Below, piece by piece: positions 45,852-55,802 of a stretch of DNA of 64,000 nt. The notes below the pieces were generated by a model, which searched no databases, was not told the DNA's origin, and saw only the letters and a program-made list of their open reading frames with translations. Position 1 is the stretch's first letter, and each line of letters opens with the position of its first letter. Location: contig NZ_KZ614147.1 in NCBI RefSeq assembly GCF_002886185.1, positions 1,027,187 to 1,091,186 on the forward strand, read 5' to 3'. This stretch comes from Salipaludibacillus neizhouensis (GTDB taxonomy: Bacteria > Bacillota > Bacilli > Bacillales > Salisediminibacteriaceae). Both the position numbers and the translations under genes were made by a program.

Positions 45852-46678
45852 TGAGTACGAAAACACTAAATAAATGGCTCCTGACAATTTTAGCTTTAGT
45901 CATATCCGTTGTTCATATTGTCCCATTTTACATTTTACTAACGACTGCCTTCAAGGAGACAGGGGATTTTAGCTCAAAATGGTTGTTTCCTGATTATTTC
46001 ACCTTATCTAACTTTACAGAGGCTTGGGAGCGAGCGAATTTACTGAATGCTTTTACAAACACATTTATTATTACGGTAGGAGCAGCTGTATTGCTTATCG
46101 TGTTTGGATCAATGGCGGCATATCCACTTGCGAGGGTAAAATCTAAGTTAAATCAGTTTGTTTTTTATCTTTTTGTAGCCATCATGGTTATTCCTCCACT
46201 GGCAGCATTAGTGCCCTTATACAATTTAGTAGTTAGGATGGGGATGATTAACACGCATGAAATTGCAATATTAAATAACTTTGCAGGTTTTCTTCCTTTA
46301 ACAATCTTTTTATACTCTGGTTTTATCCGTTCGACGATTCCGAAAGAATTAGAAGAAGCGGCTAGAATCGATGGTGCTGGTGTAATGACTATATTCTTCC
46401 GAATTGTCTTTCCGTTATTAAGACCAGTAACAGCCACAGTGCTTATTATTTCTTCGATATTTATTTGGAACGATTATCAGTTTGCAATCTTCTTCTTACA
46501 GGATAGCAGTGTGCATACGTTGACTGTCACGTTATCCAGTTTCTTCGGAGAAAATCAAAGCAATTTAAATCTCGTTGCCGCTGCAGCGTTAATGGCATCA
46601 TTGCCGATGATTGTCTTGTTTCTTTTACTCCAAAAGCAGTTTATCGCGGGACTTTCGGCTGGCTCGGTAAAGGGATAA
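45851..46678 (+). CDS. Sugar ABC transporter permease (MalG type)
   Basis: The 275-residue partner permease with six hydrophobic segments, the EAA loop ELEEAARIDGAGVMTIFFRIV and the usual end LLLQKQFIAGLSAGSVKG. It overlaps the preceding gene by one base, and AAGGAGGTCGAGGCATA lies before its ATG, so the two are translationally coupled. The alpha-galactosidase gene follows 53 bases later. Confidence 0.9.
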   Translation: MSTKTLNKWLLTILALVISVVHIVPFYILLTTAFKETGDFSSKWLFPDYFTLSNFTEAWERANLLNAFTNTFIITVGAAVLLIVFGSMAAYPLARVKSKLNQFVFYLFVAIMVIPPLAALVPLYNLVVRMGMINTHEIAILNNFAGFLPLTIFLYSGFIRSTIPKELEEAARIDGAGVMTIFFRIVFPLLRPVTATVLIISSIFIWNDYQFAIFFLQDSSVHTLTVTLSSFFGENQSNLNLVAAAALMASLPMIVLFLLLQKQFIAGLSAGSVKG

Positions 46679-46731
46679 TACTTGAAAAAAGAGCTAAGAA
46701 GTGTAGACGTAATTTGTTAGGAGGTTATAAC

Positions 46732-48918
46732 TTGGGTATTACATTTAAGTCATCAGAACAAACGTTTCATTTACAATCGAAGAATACCAGTTATATTTTT
46801 ATGGTGAAAGAGGGGGGATATCTCGTTCATCTCTACTGGGGGAAAAGAATTAGAGAATACAATCATTCAAATAAGGTGAGATTTGAAGACAGAGGTTTTT
46901 CCCCAAATCCACTGGAATCTGATCGAACATTTTCTTTAGATACGTTGCCTCAAGAGTATCCACAATTCGGAACAACCGACTTTCGCGATCCGGCATATCA
47001 GGTGCAGAGTGAGAATGGTTCTACAATAACAGACCTTCGTTATAATTCTCACAAGATTGTTAAAGGCAAACCAAATTTAGAAGGGTTGCCTTCAACTTAT
47101 ATTGAAGAGGAAGAAGAAGCGGAAACACTTGAAGTTACACTGATAGATTCTGAGCTTCATTTAAAGGTTGTTCTATCTTATACAACCTTTAAAGATTTTG
47201 ATGTCGTCACGCGTTCCGTTCGTTTTGTAAATGAAGGCGTGGAGAAACTTCGACTATTAAAAGTAGCTAGTATGAATGTTGACTTTCATGATGCCGATTT
47301 TGATATTATTACTTTACCCGGAGCACGTATTAGAGAGAGGCATATTTCTAGAACGCCCTTAAGAGAAGGAGTTCAATCAGTAGAAAGCAGACGCGATGCG
47401 AGTAGTCATCAGCACAATCCCTTTCTGGCTCTCGCACGTAAGGAAACGGATGAAAATCACGGAGAAGTATTTGCGTTCAACTTTGTTTATAGTGGAAATT
47501 TTCTAGGTAGCGTTGAGGTAGATCAATTTAATCAGACGAGAGTAAATATGGGGATTAACCCGTTTGATTTTACTTGGCTATTGGAGCCAGATGAGTCGTT
47601 CCAGTCTCCTGAAGTCGTAATGGCTTATTCTGGGAATGGATTCGGAGGAATGTCTAAAACCTTTCATAAGCTATATAGAACGAGGCTTTGTAGAGGGAAA
47701 TTCAGAGATGAAGAACGTCCAGTATTAATTAATAACTGGGAAGCAACGTATTTTGATTTTAACGAAGATAAATTAACGGGTCTGGCGACACAGAGTGGGG
47801 CATTGGGAATTGAATTATTTGTTCTAGATGATGGCTGGTTCGGAAAACGAGACGATGATTACTCTTCCTTAGGGGATTGGTTTGTTGATAAGAAAAAGCT
47901 TCCTAATGGACTGAAAAACTTAGCAGAAAATATTCAACAAGAGGGTATGCAATTTGGCTTATGGTTTGAACCTGAGATGGTATCAGAGGATAGTGAATTA
48001 TATCGAAAACACCCAGATTGGTGTATTCATGTACCAGAAAGACAACGCTCCAAGGGGCGAAGTCAGTTGATCTTAGACTTCTCGAGGGAAGACGTTTGCG
48101 AGGAAATTATTCAGCAAATTTCTAATACTCTTTCGAGTGCTCCAATTACTTACGTAAAGTGGGATATGAACCGCCATATGACAGAAGTTGGTTCTGGCGC
48201 ACTATCAAAGGAAAGACAAAGAGAGACAGCGCATCGGTATATGCTTGGTTTATATAAGGTGATGGAAGAGATAACTACCCGTTTTCCAAATATTTTATTT
48301 GAAAGCTGCTCTGGTGGTGGTGGGCGCTTTGATCCAGGGATGCTCTACTATATGCCACAAACGTGGACGAGTGATAATACGGATGCTATTTCACGGTTGA
48401 AAATTCAATATGGTACAAGTCTCGTCTATCCAATTAGTTCTATGGGTGCTCATGTTTCTGCCGTACCTAATCATCAAGTTCATCGTAACACGTCATTAAA
48501 AACAAGAGGGATCGTAGCAATGTCGGGTAATTTTGGATACGAGTTGGATATTACAGAGTTGACGGATGAAGAAAGAGCGGAAGTTATGAAACAAACCTTT
48601 TTCTATAAAGAGAATCGTTCGGTTATTCAGTTTGGTGAATTCTATCGATTAAAAAATCCATTTGAGGGCAACGACACGTCATGGATGTTCGTGTCAGAAG
48701 ATCAACAAGAGGCGATTATTGCATATGTACAAGTGTTGGCCGATCCAGCTCCAGCATTTTCAGTTATTAAATTAAAAGGCTTGGCCCCTTATAAAAAGTA
48801 TCGAATTGACGAGCAAGAGAAGACTTTTTATGGCGATGAGTTAATGAATGTAGGTATAAACGTTCCTATGATGAAGGGTGATTTTCAAAGTTTTATGTGG
48901 AAGCTGATAGAAGTCTAA
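46732..48918 (+). CDS. Alpha-galactosidase (GH36)
   Basis: Cytoplasmic enzyme releasing galactose from raffinose-type or galactomannan oligosaccharides. The 728-residue length fits tetrameric bacterial GH36 enzymes. An N-terminal beta-supersandwich (about 1-330) precedes the barrel, which has LFVLDDGWFGKRDDD, the nucleophile Asp478 in KWDMNRH and the acid/base Asp548 in WTSDNTD, with CSGGGGRFDPGMLYYMPQ between. The start is TTG at 46732, preceded by TTAGGAGGTTATAAC; the longer frame from 46714 overlaps that site. It is the last gene before a regulator gene and is co-oriented with the ABC genes. Confidence 0.93.
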   Translation: MGITFKSSEQTFHLQSKNTSYIFMVKEGGYLVHLYWGKRIREYNHSNKVRFEDRGFSPNPLESDRTFSLDTLPQEYPQFGTTDFRDPAYQVQSENGSTITDLRYNSHKIVKGKPNLEGLPSTYIEEEEEAETLEVTLIDSELHLKVVLSYTTFKDFDVVTRSVRFVNEGVEKLRLLKVASMNVDFHDADFDIITLPGARIRERHISRTPLREGVQSVESRRDASSHQHNPFLALARKETDENHGEVFAFNFVYSGNFLGSVEVDQFNQTRVNMGINPFDFTWLLEPDESFQSPEVVMAYSGNGFGGMSKTFHKLYRTRLCRGKFRDEERPVLINNWEATYFDFNEDKLTGLATQSGALGIELFVLDDGWFGKRDDDYSSLGDWFVDKKKLPNGLKNLAENIQQEGMQFGLWFEPEMVSEDSELYRKHPDWCIHVPERQRSKGRSQLILDFSREDVCEEIIQQISNTLSSAPITYVKWDMNRHMTEVGSGALSKERQRETAHRYMLGLYKVMEEITTRFPNILFESCSGGGGRFDPGMLYYMPQTWTSDNTDAISRLKIQYGTSLVYPISSMGAHVSAVPNHQVHRNTSLKTRGIVAMSGNFGYELDITELTDEERAEVMKQTFFYKENRSVIQFGEFYRLKNPFEGNDTSWMFVSEDQQEAIIAYVQVLADPAPAFSVIKLKGLAPYKKYRIDEQEKTFYGDELMNVGINVPMMKGDFQSFMWKLIEV

Positions 48919-48978
48919 ACGAGTGTTTTTAACTATAGGAAGCATCTCACGTAGCTTTTGTAAAGTAGGGTGATTTCA

Positions 48979-49044
48979 ATGACAGTTGCAAATTTCGGTA
49001 CCTTGGTTTTGGCTAGCTTTTTCCTATGCATGAAGTTAAAGTAA
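48979..49044 (+). CDS. Possible 21-residue hydrophobic peptide
   Basis: ATG at 48979 follows AGGGTGATTTCA and reads MTVANFGTLVLASFFLCMKL to TAA. It lies between the alpha-galactosidase and the LacI regulator. The composition suits a membrane micropeptide, but the ribosome site is only fair and the frame is very short. Confidence 0.25.
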   Translation: MTVANFGTLVLASFFLCMKLK

Positions 49045-49149
49045 AGATTCATCGAGGAAAATAAGGTGATTAAGTGGTGATCATAGAAGCAAAATGATAC
49101 ACTATATATAACTTTACTAAAATTTTACTTCGAAAGGTCTATAAGGTGA

Positions 49150-50187
<1,038 letters not shown>

Positions 50188-50201
50188 TTAGATCATTTAA
50201 G

Positions 50202-50244
50202 AAAAGGGTAGTATTCCGTTCTATGGAATACTACCCTTTTCTTT
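50202..50244 (+). terminator. Terminator after the LacI regulator
   Basis: AAAAGGGTAGTATTCC pairs perfectly with GGAATACTACCCTTTT, followed by CTTTCTTT. Confidence 0.9.
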
Positions 50245-50463
50245 CTTTCGTTGTACGGTCTACTAAAGAGATTGGAGTGAAGCCCATTTCAAACAAAAAA
50301 ATCACAGTCAACGAGGATGATAGCGGCAAAACATTCATTATGTGGAACATCTAAGCTGTGTATTTTTACATTGTGTCTAATGAAAGTATGTGTGAAATCA
50401 TAGATAATGAGGATATTAATTTATAAATTCTGAAAATTTAGAATAAATATAGGAGGGGTTACG

Positions 50464-51927
50464 ATGTCTATCACTAAAAGTCAAACGAATGTCTTAAAGA
50501 ACTATATTAATGGGCAATGGGTCGAATCCAATACGGATGAAACGTTGGAGGTGCCAAACCCTGCAACAGGTGAGATATTAGCACATGTTCCAATCTCGAC
50601 AAAGGAGGATGTTGATTTTGCGGTAAAGTCAGCTAAAACAACTTTTGAGAAGTGGAAAAATGTCCCTGTCCCTAAACGGGCAAGAATCTTTTTTAAGTAT
50701 CACACTTTGCTATCGGAGAATCACGAAGAACTTGCAAGACTAATTGTTCTAGAGAATGGAAAAGCGTTTAAAGAAGCTTATGGAGAAGTGCAAAGAGGTA
50801 TTGAGTGTGTCGAATTTGCAGCAGGTGCACCTACGTTAATGATGGGAGAAACATTATCAGGAATTGCAGAAGGAATTGATTCGGAGATGTTCCGCTACCC
50901 GCTTGGTGTCGTAGGTGGAGTTACACCGTTTAATTTTCCGATGATGGTTCCTCTGTGGATGTTCCCCTTAGCGATAGCATGCGGGAATACATTTGTTTTA
51001 AAGCCCTCTGAAAGAACACCCTTGCTTGCGAATAAACTTGTTGAATTATTTAGTGAAGCTGGAGCTCCAGGTGGAACCCTGAATCTTGTTCATGGTGCGC
51101 ATGATGTTGTGAACGGCTTACTGGATCATAAAGATGTCAAAGCGATATCTTTTGTCGGATCACAGCCGGTAGCGAAATATATTTACGAACGGGCAGCATC
51201 ACAAGGAAAACGAGTGCAAGCCCTTGCCGGTGCTAAAAATCATCATATTGTTATGCCTGATGGCAATATTGAAAAAGTCGTGCAACAAATTATCAGCTCT
51301 ACGTACGGGAGTGCCGGACAACGATGTATGGCATGCAGCGCAGTAGTTGTGGTGGGTGATAACGACGAATTTGTGAAAGCTCTGAATGAAAAAGCCGGGC
51401 AATTAAACATGGGTAATGGGTTAGATGACGAGGTCTTGTTAACACCGATGATCCGTCGGGAAAATAGAGAAAAGACATTAGGCTATATCAGAACTGGCGT
51501 TGAAGAAGGAGCATCACTCATTCGGGATGGTCGAAATGAAATGGATGAGACTAAAAAAGGTAACTTTTTAGGTCCAACCATTTTTGACCACGTTACTCCG
51601 GAAATGACAATTGCAAAAGAAGAAATTTTTGCCCCTGTCTTAAGTTTACTAAGGGCTAAGGATTTAGATGAAGGGTTAGAGTTTATACGGAAGTCACGGT
51701 TTGGCAATGGTGCCACAATTTACACAAAAGATGCAAAAGCCATTCGTCAGTTTAGAGAAGAAGCGGATGCAGGAATGCTTGGGGTAAATGTTGGTGTCCC
51801 TGCAACGATGGCATTTTTTCCTTTCTCAGGCTGGAAAGATTCATTCTACGGGGATCTTCATGTGAATGGAAGAGATGGAGTAAACTTTTATACACGAAAG
51901 AAAATGATTACATCAAGACACGATTGA
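50464..51927 (+). CDS. mmsA: CoA-acylating (methyl)malonate-semialdehyde dehydrogenase
   Basis: Converts malonate semialdehyde (or methylmalonate semialdehyde) with CoA and NAD+ to acetyl-CoA (or propionyl-CoA), CO2 and NADH. An aldehyde dehydrogenase of 487 residues with [31 protein letters not shown], the nucleophile Cys288 in [13 protein letters not shown] and the MmsA/IolA signature [15 protein letters not shown]. The usual catalytic Glu of other ALDHs is not seen in its place, as known for this CoA-dependent group. ATG follows AGGAGGGGTTACG. With the omega-aminotransferase 30 bases later it can degrade beta-alanine, the product of the pyrimidine cluster. Confidence 0.92.
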   Translation: MSITKSQTNVLKNYINGQWVESNTDETLEVPNPATGEILAHVPISTKEDVDFAVKSAKTTFEKWKNVPVPKRARIFFKYHTLLSENHEELARLIVLENGKAFKEAYGEVQRGIECVEFAAGAPTLMMGETLSGIAEGIDSEMFRYPLGVVGGVTPFNFPMMVPLWMFPLAIACGNTFVLKPSERTPLLANKLVELFSEAGAPGGTLNLVHGAHDVVNGLLDHKDVKAISFVGSQPVAKYIYERAASQGKRVQALAGAKNHHIVMPDGNIEKVVQQIISSTYGSAGQRCMACSAVVVVGDNDEFVKALNEKAGQLNMGNGLDDEVLLTPMIRRENREKTLGYIRTGVEEGASLIRDGRNEMDETKKGNFLGPTIFDHVTPEMTIAKEEIFAPVLSLLRAKDLDEGLEFIRKSRFGNGATIYTKDAKAIRQFREEADAGMLGVNVGVPATMAFFPFSGWKDSFYGDLHVNGRDGVNFYTRKKMITSRHD

Positions 51928-51957
51928 CCAAATTTAATCGAAAGAGGAGGGTTTTCA

Positions 51958-53316
51958 TTGGAGATAAAGGACCATCATCAAACGGCACTTAAAAAGGACG
52001 AAGACTATATTTGGCACTCCATGAAGCCTTACAATCCAGAGGGAACGATGGTGGTAAAGGAAGCGGAAGGTTCGTGGATAACAGACACAGACGGAAAGAA
52101 ATATTTAGACGCGATGTCAGGGTTATGGTGTGTTAATGTCGGGTATGGTCGATCAGAATTGGCGGAAGCAGCGTATAAGCAACTAAAAGAATTAGCATAT
52201 TATCCGTTAACCCAAAGTCACCTGCCTGCAATTAAATTGGGAGAGATACTGAATGAGATATTGGACGATGACTACGTAATTTTTTTCTCGAATAGTGGTT
52301 CTGAAGCAAATGAAGTGGCGTTTAAAATCGCTCGACAATATCATCAGCAAAACGGAGAGCCTCATCGGTATAAATTCATTTCGCGATATCGCTCCTATCA
52401 CGGTAATACGATGGGGGCACTTGCTGCCACAGGGCAAGCACAACGTAAATTTGCGTATGAACCACTCTCACCGGGTTTCATTCATGTTGCGCCACCTGAT
52501 TTATATCGTACGAATGAAAAAAGAGACAGCAAACCTAAGGATCTTCAATCTGTAAAGGATATAGATCAAGTGATGACATGGGAGTTAAGTGAAACAGTTG
52601 CTGGCATGATAATGGAGCCTATTATTACTGGTGGAGGCGTGCTTGTTCCACCTGATGAATATATGTCATCAGCTAAAAAAGTGTGTGAAAAGCATGGTGC
52701 CTTGCTTATTGTTGACGAGGTCATTTGTGGGTTTGGCAGAACAGGGGAACCATTTGGATTTATGAACTATGATGTAAAACCAGACATTATAACGATGGCA
52801 AAGGGCTTAACGAGTGGTTATCTGCCATTATCGGCAACGGCTGTGAAAAAAGAAATCTATGAGTCATTCAAAGGAACGGACCAATACGACTATTTTCGTC
52901 ATATCAATACCTTTGGTGGGAATCCAGCAGCTTGTGCATTAGCGTTAAGAAACTTGGAGATCATGGAAGAGGAAAATCTTGCAGCGCGATCGAAAAAACT
53001 GGGAGAACAATTAAAAAGTGAATTAACTTCTCTTTTGGAAACACACCCTTTTGTCGGGGATGTTCGTGGCAAAGGATTACTCATTGGAATTGAACTTGTA
53101 AAAGATAAACAATCAAAAGAACCTATAGAGGAAAAGGTCATAAACAAAGTGATAGCATCCTGCAAACGAAAAGGGCTTATCATTGGGAAAAATGGTGCAA
53201 CGGTTGCAGGTTTCACCAATGTGCTTACTCTTGCCCCACCTTTAACTATAAAGGAAGAAGATTTAGCTTTTGTAGTTAGTACTTTAGTAGAGACATTGGG
53301 GGAAGTGAAAGATTAA
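51958..53316 (+). CDS. Class III omega-aminotransferase (beta-alanine:pyruvate type)
   Basis: A PLP enzyme of 452 residues expected to move the amino group of beta-alanine or another omega-amino acid to pyruvate. Blocks: DAMSGLWCVNVGYGRSELA, FFSNSGSEANEVAFKIAR, SYHGNTMGALAATGQ, LLIVDEVICGFGRTGEPFG, and the PLP Lys282 in ITMAKGLTSGYLPLSA. A TTG start follows AGAGGAGGGTTTTCA. The semialdehyde dehydrogenase upstream would take the product, which supports beta-alanine as substrate; class III enzymes vary in specificity. A terminator follows. Confidence 0.88.
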   Translation: MEIKDHHQTALKKDEDYIWHSMKPYNPEGTMVVKEAEGSWITDTDGKKYLDAMSGLWCVNVGYGRSELAEAAYKQLKELAYYPLTQSHLPAIKLGEILNEILDDDYVIFFSNSGSEANEVAFKIARQYHQQNGEPHRYKFISRYRSYHGNTMGALAATGQAQRKFAYEPLSPGFIHVAPPDLYRTNEKRDSKPKDLQSVKDIDQVMTWELSETVAGMIMEPIITGGGVLVPPDEYMSSAKKVCEKHGALLIVDEVICGFGRTGEPFGFMNYDVKPDIITMAKGLTSGYLPLSATAVKKEIYESFKGTDQYDYFRHINTFGGNPAACALALRNLEIMEEENLAARSKKLGEQLKSELTSLLETHPFVGDVRGKGLLIGIELVKDKQSKEPIEEKVINKVIASCKRKGLIIGKNGATVAGFTNVLTLAPPLTIKEEDLAFVVSTLVETLGEVKD

Positions 53317-53342
53317 TAATCCATAGAAATTATATGTACTTA

Positions 53343-53379
53343 AAAGACTGGCCAAGTATTATTTGGCCAGTCTTTTTTA
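53343..53379 (+). terminator. Terminator after the aminotransferase
   Basis: AAAGACTGGCCAA pairs perfectly with TTGGCCAGTCTTT, followed by TTTT. Confidence 0.9.
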
Positions 53380-53404
53380 CAGAATTTATAGCATGCATGC
53401 TTTT

Positions 53405-53465
53405 GAACAGTGTGTTCGAATCTGCTCGAGGAGGTTGGCGAATCATCTCCGGGATTTCGCGGATG
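53405..53465. repeat. Degenerate dispersed repeat at the 3' end of mscL
   Basis: GAACAGTGTGTTCGAATCTGCTCGAGG and CTCCGGGATTTCGCGG loosely match the elements at 14398 and 30735. It overlaps the last codons of the mscL frame, whose C-terminus may derive from it. Confidence 0.4.
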
Positions 53466-53939
53466 CCATTCGTACAATCGGATCTTGCGGATTACGATTT
53501 CTTGTTTCTTTAATAGTGGAGGTGCATTTCGGACACCTTAATGCGCGAGCTGGAATATCAGAAAAGCAGTGGGGACAGGTCTTTACTTTTGTTGATTCAA
53601 TGGATGTATTTTTAAGTTTAACCATGTTTATAATTACGATATAGGCAGCAAATGCAACAATGATAAAATGGATAACTGTCTCAATAAATCTTCCATAATT
53701 AATTGTTACCGCGCCAGCGCTTCTGCATCAGCCAAAGTATCAAAGTTTCCACCTGATAGGTTTACATACAAATTTGAAAACTCCACTGCTCCTAGTAAGA
53801 GACCCAGAGGAGGCATCAGCATATCCGACACGAATGATGTTACAATACTTCCAAAAGCAGCTCCAATGATAAGACCGATACCCATATCTACGACGGTTCC
53901 TCTCACTGCAAAATCTTTGAATCCTTTAAAAAAACTCAT
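53443..53939 (-). pseudogene. mscL: Large-conductance mechanosensitive channel gene with a frameshift
   Basis: MscL releases solutes during sudden osmotic downshock. The first part (77 codons from 53939) reads [30 protein letters not shown] and ends [12 protein letters not shown]-stop at 53706. In the next frame the protein continues without a gap: [23 protein letters not shown], the second transmembrane helix, then a C-terminal zinc ribbon (CPHCFSDIPARALRCPKC) and a stop at 53443. One missing base near 53718-53722 (after the GAAGC of the coding strand) explains both parts. The first fragment has TM1 but not TM2, so no channel should form. A sequencing error is possible. The CPxC pairs after TM2 are a variant known from some Bacillaceae MscL proteins, as far as I recall. 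Confidence 0.85.
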
Positions 53940-54058
53940 TCAAATCCATCCCTTCAGAACAAAAGATCCTGTTCCAAAGTATATGAGGTTGTCCATTAGA
54001 AATATACCAGATGGAAGAAAGGGATATTTCTCTTATTGAATGATAATTTATTAAATTA

Positions 54059-54197
54059 GCAGCTACCTTCACGCCGCAAGTATCAAGGGAAAACCATCCT
54101 CCTTTCGAGTAGCACCTACACGCACTACGTAGGTGCTACTCGTGGCGGCGGAAGCTAACGCTGTATTTAATAAAAGACGGCTCTGCCGTTTTTCTTA
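54059..54197 (+). repeat. Dispersed structured repeat, copy 5 (best preserved)
   Basis: The most complete copy. Outer stem: CTTCACGCCGC (54067-54077) with GCGGCGGAAG (54145-54154), one bulged A. Inner hairpin: a perfect 14-bp stem, 54106-54119 with 54129-54142. Between them lies the conserved loop CAAGGGAAAACCATCC. The 3' hairpin ACGGC-TCT-GCCGT (54177-54189) ends in TTTTTCTT. It lies upstream of the minus-strand mscL in antisense orientation, so it cannot be a leader of that gene. Confidence 0.88.
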
Positions 54198-54202
54198 AGT
54201 AT

Positions 54203-54251
54203 AAAAACGGGCGTCTCATGAGGTCAAATAGACCTGAGACACCCGTTTTAC
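54203..54251 (-). terminator. Terminator of the L,D-transpeptidase gene
   Basis: On the minus strand the arms AAAACGGGTGTCTCAGGTC and GACCTCATGAGACGCCCGTTTT are followed by T. The stem overlaps the stop codon. Confidence 0.85.
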
Positions 54252-55033
54252 TCCATAACTTGTGAATGATCCTGCAAAAGACTAACGAATAGCAAAGAGG
54301 TTTTCTTGCGAGTTTCGCGATCGGCGATGCCATCCACTTCTAAATCATGATCTTGTTGAAATGCTTTTACGGCTTCATTTGTTGCAGGACCAAAACTTCC
54401 ATCAATTCCTTTTGTGTCATAGCCTAGAATTGTTAGGCGCCTTTGTAACATTTCTACACCCTCGCCGTGACTTCCATTAGTAAACTTAGCATGTGTACTT
54501 ATCACTGTAGAACTGCTGGCTCCAGTTAAATCGTACCCATGCTCTTCCCCTATTTTGTCAAAGGATTGATCAGAACTGGTAATGATAACAGGGGTATCGA
54601 CCTCAAGTTCTTCAAAAAAGCTTTCAATTTCTTCATTGTGCATTCTGATACAGCCGGCACTCACATTGTAGCCGATAGAATTAGGATTATTGTTTCCATG
54701 GATGGCGTATGTATTGCCATTTGTTCCAAAGGGATTAATTCCTATCCACCTTCTTCCCAAAGGGTTACTTGGATCTCCGCCTGGAATTTCTTCTTTATAA
54801 TAAGGCCTATCGACAATTTTATTGATGACCTTAAACTCTCCTTCAGGGGTTAAATCAGCAGTTGCACCTGTGGCCACATCGTATATTTCGGACACACGAT
54901 TATTCTCATAAAAAACAAGCTGATTTTGAGTTTTGTTTATAATGACTAATTGTTCATCATCAGCTGATACTTCAGAAACTTTAAATAAAAATAATAAAAA
55001 TAAAATAACAAAAGGGGTCATTAATTTTTTCAT
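54248..55033 (-). CDS. Secreted L,D-transpeptidase (YkuD) with peptidoglycan-binding domain
   Basis: A cell-wall enzyme expected to form or exchange L,D-crosslinks in peptidoglycan. Signal peptide at 1-24 (KKLMTPFVILFLLFLFKVSEVSA). The YkuD domain (about 28-155) has YAIHGNNNPNSIGYNVSAGCIRMHN with the catalytic His and Cys. A C-terminal PG_binding_1 domain (about 195-250) reads GVEMLQRRLTILGYDTKGID then FGPATNEAVKAFQQDHDLEVDG. I start at the ATG at 55033 because GGAGGAATGTAC precedes it; the ATG six bases earlier touches the ribosome site. Monocistronic. In Bacillus such enzymes often act on the spore cortex or wall. Confidence 0.9.
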   Translation of the reverse strand: MKKLMTPFVILFLLFLFKVSEVSADDEQLVIINKTQNQLVFYENNRVSEIYDVATGATADLTPEGEFKVINKIVDRPYYKEEIPGGDPSNPLGRRWIGINPFGTNGNTYAIHGNNNPNSIGYNVSAGCIRMHNEEIESFFEELEVDTPVIITSSDQSFDKIGEEHGYDLTGASSSTVISTHAKFTNGSHGEGVEMLQRRLTILGYDTKGIDGSFGPATNEAVKAFQQDHDLEVDGIADRETRKKTSLLFVSLLQDHSQVME

Positions 55034-55284
55034 GTACATTCCTCCAATTCTTCTTCACTCAATCATGTATATTACTGAGGAGCTGGTGGGATTCAGTTTT
55101 TTAGAAAAAAATCAAAAATGATTAATTTACAATGATTTTAAGTTTCTAATTCAAATGAAAGAACTAATAAATATTAAAACAGTTTTAAAATAAATCCGAG
55201 TAAGTATACAGCAAAGGTAATTCCATCCCGTGTGCCGAATAAGTATTTAGAACAAATAATAATAAGAAAGCGGGGGAATAGCCT

Positions 55285-55701
55285 GTGAATGAGAAACAAA
55301 AGTATAGTAAGGTGGAGCACGAAACCTCAGACAATGAACACACTAAGATGAGCTATGAATCACCTGTTAGACCACTATTTGAAAAGTTCTCTAAAGGAAG
55401 GGACGTAACACTAATTTATGGTGATCCGATTGAACTTGGAGATATGAAAATTCTACCGGTTGCTAAAGTTAATTACAGTTTCGGAGGTGGGGGCGGCAAG
55501 TCGCTTGGAACGGAAAAGGCTCCACCTTCTGAGGGAGAAGGCGGAGGAGGTCACGTATCGATTACTCCGGTGGGAGTTTTCCACATAAGCCCAACGGAGA
55601 CAATCTTCAAGCCAGTGAAGGATGTGAAAAAAACAATAGGTATGATGATGTTGGGGATTTTAACACTTGGGTTCGTTTGGTTCAGTAGGGAAATTAAATA
55701 A
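55285..55701 (+). CDS. GerW (YtfJ) family sporulation protein
   Basis: A 138-residue protein with the GerW/YtfJ fold: RDVTLIYGDPIELGDMKILPVAKVNYSFGGGGG, a Gly/Glu/Pro-rich loop, then GGGHVSITPVGVFHISPTETIFKPV, and a hydrophobic C-terminal segment (GMMMLGILTLGFVWF). In B. subtilis YtfJ/GerW is made in the forespore and affects germination. The N-terminus here is an extended polar tail. GTG is the start, after GGGGGAATAGCCT. The C-terminal membrane segment differs from the soluble YtfJ I recall and suggests a membrane-tethered paralogue. Confidence 0.82.
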   Translation: MNEKQKYSKVEHETSDNEHTKMSYESPVRPLFEKFSKGRDVTLIYGDPIELGDMKILPVAKVNYSFGGGGGKSLGTEKAPPSEGEGGGGHVSITPVGVFHISPTETIFKPVKDVKKTIGMMMLGILTLGFVWFSREIK

Positions 55702-55802
55702 TTCGGTCTTTTAATTAGAACAGAGAGTTACGCGAATTCGTTTTAAGTTTTCGGACGATCATCATTGAAGGGGGATGATCAAATATTTCCGCATGCCAAT
55801 TA

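Noticed and set aside
53363-54039. Plus-strand frames of 93 and 123 codons opposite mscL
   Set aside because: They are antisense shadows of the mscL reading frame, without ribosome sites or familiar composition.
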